A stretch of 64,000 bases of DNA from Candidatus Paceibacterota bacterium. GTDB lineage: Bacteria > Verrucomicrobiota > Verrucomicrobiia > Limisphaerales > UBA8199. Shown piece after piece: positions 42,217 to 50,092 of the stretch; the stretch's first letter is position 1; every line of letters begins with the position of its first letter. Below the pieces are notes generated by a model. It was not told the origin of the DNA, made no database searches, and was given only the letters and a program-made list of their open reading frames with translations. A program made the translations under genes and the position numbers. The stretch spans positions 1 to 64,000 of the forward strand of contig DAOTCE010000018.1 of the NCBI GenBank assembly GCA_035452965.1. Direction: 5' to 3'.

Positions 42217-43017
42217 ATGAGCAAACCACCACTGATCCTCATCTCACCGAGCGTCGAAAGGAAGGGAGACGAATTCGGCGATCTCTCGGTCTGCCTTTCG
42301 GAGACTTACCAGCGCGCGTTGATGGGCGTTGGGTGCCTGCCGCTTGCTTTACCTGCCTTGGCTTCCCGGGAACTGATCGCCGAAGGCGTGCGCCACTGTG
42401 ACGGCGTCCTGCTGACGGGCGGTGATGACGTGGACCCGCGCCTTTACGGGAAGGCATTGCCGCGTCGTTTGCGGCAGAAGGTGACCTTGACGCCGGACGG
42501 CGGGGCGCGGGATTGGCGCGAGGTGGTTCTGATTGACGAAGTTTTCCGGCAGCGCAAACCGCTGCTGGCTATTTGCCGAGGCCAGCAAATCCTGAATGTG
42601 GCCCTGGGCGGCACACTTCTGGCAGATATTCCCAGTCTAAGGCCCGGCGCGATCAACCATCGGCGGCACGATCGGCGCAGTAAAATAGTGCACGAAGTCT
42701 TGTTGACACCGGCTTCATTACTGGCCAAGATTACAGCCGGGCTCAGGCTGGGTGTGAATAGCACACATCACCAGGCTGTTGCACGGGTGGCTGGTCCGTT
42801 GATGGTGGCTGGCGTTAGCGGTGACGGGATCATCGAGGCTTTGGAGTTAAAGCCGGGCGCAGCCGAGATACTGCCGTTCCTGTTGAGCGTGCAGTTTCAT
42901 CCGGAGCGGTTGGTGGACCGGCACCCGGAACATCAGGCGATATTCGGAGCTTTCGCACAGGCCTGCGGCCGTAAAGGCAAACACTACTTATATGAAGGGC
43001 AAGATTCTGATTGTTGA
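42217..43017 (+). CDS. Class-I glutamine amidotransferase-like peptidase C26 (gamma-glutamyl hydrolase type)
   Basis: 266 residues from ATG 42217 (MSKPPLILISPSVERKGDEF); an earlier GTG at 42142 overlaps the preceding stop but adds a non-conserved lead. The nucleophile Cys is in LLAICRGQQILNVALGG, the catalytic His in LLSVQFHPERLVDRHPEH, and the start of the domain has DGVLLTGGDDVDPRLYG. This is the PuuD/gamma-glutamyl-GABA hydrolase branch, which cuts gamma-glutamyl bonds in the cytoplasm. The substrate is not set by context. The last 26 bases overlap the start of the response regulator gene. Confidence 0.88.
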   Translation: MSKPPLILISPSVERKGDEFGDLSVCLSETYQRALMGVGCLPLALPALASRELIAEGVRHCDGVLLTGGDDVDPRLYGKALPRRLRQKVTLTPDGGARDWREVVLIDEVFRQRKPLLAICRGQQILNVALGGTLLADIPSLRPGAINHRRHDRRSKIVHEVLLTPASLLAKITAGLRLGVNSTHHQAVARVAGPLMVAGVSGDGIIEALELKPGAAEILPFLLSVQFHPERLVDRHPEHQAIFGAFAQACGRKGKHYLYEGQDSDC

Positions 43018-44359
43018 TGACGATGCGGGCTACCGCAAGACGCTGACCGGATTCCTGGAGGTTGACCACGAGGTCTCCGAGGCAGAGAGTGGCGCGGCGT
43101 TGAAGAAGGCCTTGGATCTGGACCAGCCAGACGTGGTGCTGCTGGATGTGGACCTCAAGGATGCCAACGGTCTTGAAATGCTGCCCTCGGTCAAGAAGCG
43201 CTGGCCCGAAACCGAAGTTATTGTACTGACCGGGGCGCCAAAGAATGACGCGGAGGCCGTGTCCTGGGCGGTCGCGGCCACCAAGCGAGGCGCATTCAAT
43301 TTCATACGTCGATCAGGTGATCGGTTCGACGGCGGCAAGCTGCTCGCGGATGTCTCCAACGCCCTGGAGGCCCGCCGTCACACCGAGGAAACCAGCATGT
43401 TGCGACGCGCCCTTGAGACCATGAGCGGCAGCGCCTCGCCGGTGTTTCACAGCGCTGTTATGCGCGAGGTGGTCCGGACGATCGAGCGCATCGCCCCCAG
43501 CGATGTGGCTGTGCTCATTACGGGCGAGAGCGGAACTGGCAAGGAGGTCATTGCCGACCTCCTCCACACCTTCAGCCCGCGCAGCAAGGGCAGGATCATC
43601 AAGATCAATTGCGCCGCCTTGCCGCGTGAGCTTATCGAGAGTGAGCTGTTCGGTTCGGTCAAGGGCGCTTACACTGGCGCGCATGCGGACCGCGAGGGTT
43701 TATTCCGGTTGGCCGAAGGGGGCACATTGCTGCTGGACGAGATCTCCGAGATGCCCATAGACACGCAGAGCAAGTTGCTGCGCGTGTTGCAGGACCAGGA
43801 AGTGCGCCCTGTAGGTGGCAAGACATCTTATAAGACCAACTGCCGCCTGGTTGCTTCCACCAACCGCAAGACGCGCGAGGCGATCGACGAAGGCAAGCTG
43901 CGCGAAGACCTGTTTTACCGCATCAGCGCCATTTCGGTCCATCTCCCGCCACTGCGCGAGCGGCGTGAGGACATCATGCCACTGGCCAATGCATTCCTGA
44001 AACGGTTCTCCGCCCAGGCCAATCGGGTCATCAAGGGTTTCACCCCCAGCGCAACGGAGCGGCTCACTGCTTTTGATTGGCCGGGCAACATCCGGCAGTT
44101 GCAGAACGAAGTGCAGCGCGCAGTGCTCCTGTCTGAAGGCAACGAGGTGGATGCGGCAGACTTGTCCATCAGTACCGTCAGGTCGGGTGGGGAGGATGCC
44201 CCCGACACCAACTTTACACTGCTGGAAGGCGTGGAGCGCAACGCAATTGTCCAGATGCTCCAGGAAACGGGCGGTAACAAGCTCGAAACCGCCAAACGGC
44301 TTGGCATCGGTCGCCAGACCCTCTACAACAAGATCAAGGCTTACGGAATTGACGTCTGA
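42992..44359 (+). CDS. Sigma-54-dependent response regulator (NtrC family)
   Basis: 455 residues. Receiver (~1-120): ILIVDDDAGYRKTLTGFLEV, phospho-Asp in VVLLDVDLKDANG, T in VIVLTGAP; the position of the conserved Lys reads FNFIRRSGD, with Arg instead. AAA+ domain (~150-385): ITGESGTGKEVIADLLH, sigma-54 contact loop GSVKGAYTGAHADREGLF (GAYTGA for GAFTGA), LLLDEISEMPIDTQSKLLRV, and FDWPGNIRQLQNEVQRAV. A C-terminal Fis-type HTH follows (LETAKRLGIGRQTLYNKIKA). It activates sigma-54 promoters. No histidine kinase is adjacent, and a stand-alone receiver follows, overlapping its stop by one base. Confidence 0.93.
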   Translation: MKGKILIVDDDAGYRKTLTGFLEVDHEVSEAESGAALKKALDLDQPDVVLLDVDLKDANGLEMLPSVKKRWPETEVIVLTGAPKNDAEAVSWAVAATKRGAFNFIRRSGDRFDGGKLLADVSNALEARRHTEETSMLRRALETMSGSASPVFHSAVMREVVRTIERIAPSDVAVLITGESGTGKEVIADLLHTFSPRSKGRIIKINCAALPRELIESELFGSVKGAYTGAHADREGLFRLAEGGTLLLDEISEMPIDTQSKLLRVLQDQEVRPVGGKTSYKTNCRLVASTNRKTREAIDEGKLREDLFYRISAISVHLPPLRERREDIMPLANAFLKRFSAQANRVIKGFTPSATERLTAFDWPGNIRQLQNEVQRAVLLSEGNEVDAADLSISTVRSGGEDAPDTNFTLLEGVERNAIVQMLQETGGNKLETAKRLGIGRQTLYNKIKAYGIDV

Positions 44360-44814
44360 TGGCCTCGTCAGGCGCAGCTTCTTCAAGCCAGGCCGCAAAG
44401 GGCAAGGTCCTCATCGTTGATGATGAGGAAGGCATGCGTGACTTGCTCAAGACTATCCTCGAAAGCGACTACCACATTTCCGAGGCGGATTGCGGCGCAG
44501 CCCTGCTCCGCGCCCTGGACCTTGATCAGCCTGATGTGGTGCTCCTCGATATGAAGCTGCCCGACGCCAACGGACTTGGTTTGCTGCCGGCCATCAAGCA
44601 GCGATGGCCGGCGACCGAGGTCATTGTGCTCACTGGCCAGCCAAACGACAGCGGAACTGCAGGCTGGGCTAACGAGGCGGTCAATCGTGGCGCCTTTGGC
44701 CTGATGTCGAAATCAGCGGGGTTCGATTTCCGGAAGCTGTTGGATGGCATCGGCCTCGCCGTGGCGCGCCGCCAACAGGCCCGGGAAGCCAGCGAATTGT
44801 CTGTCGGCGACTAA
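44359..44814 (+). CDS. Stand-alone response-regulator receiver domain protein
   Basis: 151 residues. ATG 44359 shares its A with the TGA stop of the preceding gene (TGATG), so translation is coupled. After a Ser/Ala-rich lead comes a single receiver: VLIVDDEEGMRDLLKTILES, LDLDQPDVVLLDMKLPDANG, TEVIVLTGQP, and FGLMSKSAGFDFRKLL with the conserved Lys. It is clearly paralogous to the receiver of the preceding NtrC-type protein, indicating a local duplication. No output domain is present; it may act as a phosphate sink or partner. Confidence 0.88.
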   Translation: MASSGAASSSQAAKGKVLIVDDEEGMRDLLKTILESDYHISEADCGAALLRALDLDQPDVVLLDMKLPDANGLGLLPAIKQRWPATEVIVLTGQPNDSGTAGWANEAVNRGAFGLMSKSAGFDFRKLLDGIGLAVARRQQAREASELSVGD

Positions 44815-44862
44815 GAGTTGCCGCGCGGCACAAGGGCGCTGCGCATCCAGCCACTTCTCCCC

Positions 44863-45798
44863 TCACCTCTCACGCACCGGGTCCGCCACCGCGAGATAGC
44901 TCGCTATTCCCAAGCCCAGCGGCACATGTTTGAGCCTAAGTAGTTCGTTGGCCAGTTGGGGGTCCCCCACGTTGTCCTCCTGCAACATGATAAGCTGGTC
45001 ACGGCTAAAGGGGGGTGGTTTTCGCAGCAGGCGCCGGAACATGAATTCCATGGCGGCGGCTTGGCAACGCGCAAGGCTGAGCGGCACTTGGAGCTTGAAC
45101 CGTTTCCGGTGCAGCACAGCCAGAACCTGTTCCACGATCTCCGAGAGCGTCAAACTTTCCGGGCCACACAGGTCATAAGTCTGGCCGGCGGACTTGGGTT
45201 CGTCGAGTGACGTGACGAATGCCGCCGCCACGGCCTCGACGGACACGGGCTGAAACCGGGCGCGCGGGTTGCCCAGCAGCGGCACGACCGGTGAGAGATG
45301 GGCGATCCTCGCAAACAGGTTGATAAACTGGTCCCGGGGACCGTAGATTAGCGAGGGTCTGAATATAGTGAACAGTAATCCGCTGCGCCGGACCAGTTCC
45401 TCGGCGGCCCATTTGCTCTGATGATAGCGCGCAGCGGCAGTGGGTCGGGTGCCCAGCGCGCTCATGTGGATGAAGCGCCGTACCCCGGCTTGCTGCGCCA
45501 CAGTCAGGATATTCCGCGTGCCGTCCGTATGGACGCGCTCGAACGTGTAATCGCCGACCTCGGCAATGATGCCCACCAGGTGGACTACGGCCTCCATTCC
45601 GCTCAATGCGTTACCTAGCGAGCCGGCCTCCAGCACATTGCCGACATAAACCTCGGCACCCCAGCGTGAAACCGCTTCCTGCACCGACGGAGAACTGCGG
45701 TGGCGGGCGAGGATGCGGATTGAGTGCCCCGCCTCATGAAGCCGCCGGACAATCTCACGGCCAACGAACCCTGTTGCTCCGGTCACGAAGACATTCAT
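44863..45798 (-). CDS. NAD(P)-dependent epimerase/dehydratase (NDUFA9-like extended SDR)
   Basis: 311 residues. N-terminal Rossmann motif VFVTGATGFVGREIVRRLHE, then a catalytic-type YHQSK and the segment FTIFRPSLIYGPRDQFINLF typical of atypical SDRs related to the complex-I NDUFA9 subunit. It ends with substrate-domain helices. It may bind NADP and act on an isoprenoid or sugar nucleotide, or be structural; no pathway context is seen. The upstream 45799-46165 (367 bases) holds no supportable gene. Confidence 0.82.
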   Translation of the reverse strand: MNVFVTGATGFVGREIVRRLHEAGHSIRILARHRSSPSVQEAVSRWGAEVYVGNVLEAGSLGNALSGMEAVVHLVGIIAEVGDYTFERVHTDGTRNILTVAQQAGVRRFIHMSALGTRPTAAARYHQSKWAAEELVRRSGLLFTIFRPSLIYGPRDQFINLFARIAHLSPVVPLLGNPRARFQPVSVEAVAAAFVTSLDEPKSAGQTYDLCGPESLTLSEIVEQVLAVLHRKRFKLQVPLSLARCQAAAMEFMFRRLLRKPPPFSRDQLIMLQEDNVGDPQLANELLRLKHVPLGLGIASYLAVADPVRER

Positions 45799-46165
45799 AA
45801 CCAGGTGGAGCAGGGCGCAGGTTCACCGTGCACCAGGCTGCGCAAGAAAGTGGGATGTTCTCGGAGCGGCGCTTCACTGGAATGGGTTGGAGGTGCCTCG
45901 AATTGCCTGCCCGTCCTGTTCATGACCTAAACAATGCACGAAAACCTCCGTCTTGCACGAACGAATTGCAGTTGCGGGAAGCTGACTTGCTTCCAACACA
46001 ACCTCTGCCGCCTTCACGGGAAGCTTCCTCTTACTAAAGTCGAGTCGGGAGCCTGAAACGTGTAGACTAAGGTCAGTGGCCGCCTTTCCGGGGCTTTCGC
46101 CCTGTTTGTTCCACCCTGTGGGCCCGATCTCGTTCCCCAGCGACCCCGCCAGCTGTCCTGCGCGG

Positions 46166-49100
46166 CTACTCCACCGGCCCAGTGGCGGTCTTCAGAACGG
46201 CCTTGGCGTGGCGCGCATAGTGGCCATGCAGATCGCGCGAGTATTCGCGCAGGGTCTCTGCGCCCAGGCCCTCATAGTCGCCGCACCGAAATAGCGCACG
46301 CGCCAGGTAGAGTTCCTTCAGCGCCTGGTTGCGGATAGAGGTGTCCGTTCTGGTGGGTGGATTGGCCTCCTCCAGGGCGGTATCGATGGTTGTCACAGCG
46401 TGGCCGCCAAGTCCGGGCTTGCGGAGCAGTTTGGCCAACGGCTGGGCGGCAGACTTGTCTGCCAGCGCCTCAAGGGCCATCGCAACCGCGCGGAAGTGCG
46501 AGAATTCGCTGTTCGCATCGAGTTGGCTGGCCTTCTCCAAAATCGGCTTAAGGCCTGCCAGCGACCGGGTGCGGCCCAGTGCGATGAGGTGGCTGTCGAG
46601 CGGGCTCATGCAAGGTCCGAACTGCCCCATGCCGGTGTAGCGCCAGCCCTTGTCCCACTGTCTCGCCCTGACGGCATCGGCCAGAACTTGAGCACCCGCC
46701 CCGTCGCCCATCATGCCGAGAATGTGCGCATAGACCAGCCGGTCCTTCTCGGGCGCGGTGGCCAAGGCCTGGCGCAGGAGCGGTTGGGCGATGTCGAATT
46801 GGGCCAGCACGATTTCCAGGCCGTCGTAGTCGTTGGCCACCCGGCGCACGGCTTCGGCGACCCGTTCCTGCGGCAGCGGGAAGTTGTCTGTTTCCCGGAG
46901 GATGCTCTCGGGCAGGTTGCCGACGGCGACGAGATGCTTCTGTAGTTCTTTGATATCGAGTGCCCGCGTGGCGCCGCCTTTTTTCGCGGTCCAAGCCGCG
47001 GCAACGCCGGCGGCGTAGCCCTGGTTCTCAACGTCGGGTTGCATGCGAATGCACGGCAACGCGTCGCGGTGAGCGCTGACGCCGAGCCCGGTGACGATCA
47101 CCCCATCCAACCCGCGTGGCAACAGACAGCGCCAGGGCACTCGCACATCAATGTCATCGCGGTGGGGCGGCCGGATCATGAACAGGGGATGAATGATGTA
47201 ACCGTGAGAGTCAAAGTTGCTCCGCGCGATCACGATCGTGTCCGGGAAGGTGCGTTGCAGCACCATGTCCATTGGTGAGAAGAAGAAGTCGCCCAGAATC
47301 TGTCGTCGTTCGCGGGTGTCCACTAACTGGCCGAGGTCGTATGCGTCCTGGAACTTCATCCTGGCGGTTACCAGGACGCGCCAGACATCGAATATATCCG
47401 TGTCATCCACAAAGGTGTAGTCGGTGTTGACGTATTTCTGGCCCAGATCACGTGGTGGGAGGCCCGCGCCCTGGACCGCCACATCGGTGTCATCCGTGTA
47501 ACGACAGATGGCGCCGGCGGCTGCGGCAATGTCGGCATTGCCTGTGGAATCCACGACGGTTTTGGCCAGGACGATGCCCCGCCCCTGCGGTGTGAGCACG
47601 ACCACGCCGATGACCTTCTGCCCATCCATGACCACTCCCTGGCCGAGCACGCCGCACCAAATATCCACTCCGGCTTTCCGCAACTCGCTGCGATACCATT
47701 CGCTCTTGTGCTCGGGATTCCACCTTTTCTCACGCGTGGTATCTCCGTATGCCGCGACGCCTTTGCTCACTTCGGTCGAGAAGCCCACGCAGTTGCCATG
47801 ATAGTACATGGCGATATAACCCATCGTTCCAACGCCTCCCAGTCCGTGCAAATACTCGATCAGCAAGGTTCGCGCGCCCTGTCGTCCCGCGGCAATCCCG
47901 GCGGGCGCTCCACCGGTTCCTCCGCCGACCACCACTACATCGTATTCACCCAGGACCGGGACTCCGTAGGTGCTTTCCGTCAGGCGCGTTCCCTCTGCCC
48001 GATGGTTTTGCTCGATAGCAACCTCACGGATGACCCCACGCCGCGTTGACGTGGAGGCTTTGCCGGCGACGCGGATGCCTTCAAGTTTTGGCGTCCTGGC
48101 CGCCAGCGCCGCCGCGGCCTGGCCAATGCGGGCGCCTAGCGCCATCTGGTTGACGGGACGCAACAGTGCCGCCGCGGTTTCCCGGGACACATCCGCGCAG
48201 CCGCCCAGGACATATATCCTCTCCTCCTTCTTGGGCTGGAGACATTCCAATGGCACTTTCTCCGCCCCTGGCCATCTTCCGGCGAACGAACCCTGGCCGC
48301 GGAAATGGTCCGGCGGCACTTGGAACAGTACTTCGGAGCTATCCACGGCTTTCGGCGACCAAGTCAGGTCCCGCGCAAGCTGTTCCGCCTCGGCGAAGGC
48401 GCCGAAAGCGGCGCCGCGCATCGGCACCTGAATCTCATACTCGTGCACCGGGAAGACCTCGCCTTTCTGGTCGGTGATTGCCAGGGGCGTCGCACTTTGC
48501 CGTACGCGCAACCCCTTGCCTTCGCGCGGGGCGCCGCCGACAACGATCCGGGTGAATTTCTGCAAGCCCGCCGGATACTCCGTGAATGCCGCCCCGGCTA
48601 TGCGCGCTACATTAGCGCGCTCGGTGGCATCAATGATTACCTTGGCAACCACCGCCTGCCTGCCGGATCGGGTCGAAATGATGACCCCGGCCGGCTTCCC
48701 CGCGGCATCCCGCAGGAGTTCAGTGGCGTAACACCAGTAGAGGAAGGGCACCTTGGCTTTGATAAGCGCCTGGTCCAAAGTGCGTTTCACCTGCATGGGA
48801 GTAACAAACGCGGCGGTTTGCTGCGGTCCCGCAGCAGGTTTGCCGGCCGCCGGGCCTTCCACAACAATCTCCCCCAGCAGGAGTCGGCCGGCTTCAGGAC
48901 TGCGCTGCACCTGGAGCTTTAGACAGCGGGCCTTGGCACGGATTTCACCTGAAAGGATGAGGGCGTTCCATTCGAACGTGCCATCGCCAGCCTTCGTGTT
49001 GGTGATCACGCCCGCCGGAGACCAGTTCTGACCGTCGCTGCCCACGGACACCATTACGCGCGCCACCTCAAATTGCCCCGGGCGCTGATACGCCATCAGG

Positions 49101-49618
49101 TGAACTCTGCCGATCTCCTGTTCCGAACCCAAATCAAGCATCAGGGCGACGTCGCTGTCATACTGGACGCTTTGGCGGGAGGCGCTCTGCCAATCCCTAT
49201 CGTTCAAGAGTGACTCGGGCTTGGTATCAGGATGCCTTTCTGCAGAGGGCTGGCTGGCGGAGTACTTGAAAGGCAGGCCGGGGCCGATCGGCGCGGGTGG
49301 GGGGGGGCCAGGCTTGAATACCTCACGCGCCAACTCTGTGGACGGCGTTTCACCGGGTTCGAGCCACAGCCGGTAGGTCGCGCACAGGTCCTCGCCCAGG
49401 TACGGTCGCGGAGCGGCCAGGAACACATTTGCCCCGGCTTTGGCGGCCTCCACTGCCGCCCCGACACCGCCGGATCCGCCACCGACAACGACCACATCCA
49501 CCTCGTGCAGGACCGGGATCAATCCGGCGGGTTGGGCTATATCGTCAGCTACGGCAAGCTGTGCCAGGAGAACGGCGAATCCTGGCAGGAGATTTCGGAT
49601 TGGTGGTAACTGCATCAT
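46166..49618 (-). CDS. Secreted FAD-dependent oxidoreductase with two FAD modules and an inserted discoidin-like domain
   Basis: 1,150 residues from ATG 49618 (MMQLPPIRNLLPGFAVLLAQ, signal peptide). Two dinucleotide-binding starts are present: EVDVVVVGGGSGGVGAAVEA (~residue 40) and EYDVVVVGGGTGGAPAGIAA (~555). The first module is interrupted (~135-260) by a region like the F5/8 discoidin fold (SVQYDSDVALMLDLGSEQEI, then VHLMAYQRPGQFEVARVMVS). The last ~250 residues are alpha-helical with HEAT-like spacing (HILGMMGDGAGAQVLADAVR; LKELYLARALFRCGDYEGLG). Each module resembles the FAD-dependent oxidoreductase family of secreted polysaccharide-utilisation proteins (GxGxxG, then LGVSAHRDALPCIRMQ near the end). 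The substrate is unknown. Confidence 0.85.
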   Translation of the reverse strand: MMQLPPIRNLLPGFAVLLAQLAVADDIAQPAGLIPVLHEVDVVVVGGGSGGVGAAVEAAKAGANVFLAAPRPYLGEDLCATYRLWLEPGETPSTELAREVFKPGPPPPAPIGPGLPFKYSASQPSAERHPDTKPESLLNDRDWQSASRQSVQYDSDVALMLDLGSEQEIGRVHLMAYQRPGQFEVARVMVSVGSDGQNWSPAGVITNTKAGDGTFEWNALILSGEIRAKARCLKLQVQRSPEAGRLLLGEIVVEGPAAGKPAAGPQQTAAFVTPMQVKRTLDQALIKAKVPFLYWCYATELLRDAAGKPAGVIISTRSGRQAVVAKVIIDATERANVARIAGAAFTEYPAGLQKFTRIVVGGAPREGKGLRVRQSATPLAITDQKGEVFPVHEYEIQVPMRGAAFGAFAEAEQLARDLTWSPKAVDSSEVLFQVPPDHFRGQGSFAGRWPGAEKVPLECLQPKKEERIYVLGGCADVSRETAAALLRPVNQMALGARIGQAAAALAARTPKLEGIRVAGKASTSTRRGVIREVAIEQNHRAEGTRLTESTYGVPVLGEYDVVVVGGGTGGAPAGIAAGRQGARTLLIEYLHGLGGVGTMGYIAMYYHGNCVGFSTEVSKGVAAYGDTTREKRWNPEHKSEWYRSELRKAGVDIWCGVLGQGVVMDGQKVIGVVVLTPQGRGIVLAKTVVDSTGNADIAAAAGAICRYTDDTDVAVQGAGLPPRDLGQKYVNTDYTFVDDTDIFDVWRVLVTARMKFQDAYDLGQLVDTRERRQILGDFFFSPMDMVLQRTFPDTIVIARSNFDSHGYIIHPLFMIRPPHRDDIDVRVPWRCLLPRGLDGVIVTGLGVSAHRDALPCIRMQPDVENQGYAAGVAAAWTAKKGGATRALDIKELQKHLVAVGNLPESILRETDNFPLPQERVAEAVRRVANDYDGLEIVLAQFDIAQPLLRQALATAPEKDRLVYAHILGMMGDGAGAQVLADAVRARQWDKGWRYTGMGQFGPCMSPLDSHLIALGRTRSLAGLKPILEKASQLDANSEFSHFRAVAMALEALADKSAAQPLAKLLRKPGLGGHAVTTIDTALEEANPPTRTDTSIRNQALKELYLARALFRCGDYEGLGAETLREYSRDLHGHYARHAKAVLKTATGPVE

Positions 49619-49807
49619 AGGAACACTGGGCTGCATGGTAGCATATAGAGCGGGACTGTCGAGGTGCATGCAACTCAATCAGGAGGCGAAGATTTGGACT
49701 CCTGCGAATTTGCGGGTAATGCCAACGACCTTTCGTCCTTGGGGCCAGCTCCGCCCGCACTGCCTCGGCGCCATCAACTGCGGGGTTGGCGGGCCTATCG
49801 GGTGAGA

Positions 49808-49852
49808 CTACGGTGTGGTTCCCATGGGGAGCGATCCCCATGGGAACCACAC
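49808..49852. repeat. Solo palindrome related to the mobile element (copy D)
   Basis: It starts CTACGGTGTGGTTCCCATGG, then AGCGA, then the return arm ATCCCCATGGGAACCACAC, and stops before the CGTAG end. An 18-bp stem is perfect. The flanks lack the terminal repeats and hairpin 1, so it is either a stripped relic or an independently spread hairpin. The surrounding 49619-50092 (about 470 bases) has no supportable gene. Confidence 0.75.
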
Positions 49853-50092
49853 AGGGTACACCCGTGATTGTCGCAGGGTTAACACGGGCCTTCGCGGCTG
49901 GACTGACTGTGGTTGCAGGGCCTCTTGGACGCCTCTTTTCCGGTTTGCACGTCAAGGCAGGGATCCTCAGTGCCGTAAACTACGGACACAACTGCCCTTG
50001 CAGGTCGGGGTACCGGATTGGGCCTGGGAGTTCAGGGCCCCATGACCTCTGCGCCGCTGAGTTTAGAAGCGATTAACCGGCGAACTTCCGCT

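Noticed and set aside
45828..46037. 70-codon frame between the epimerase and FAD oxidoreductase genes
   Set aside because: No ribosome site, no conserved-looking segment and no partner; treated as non-coding.
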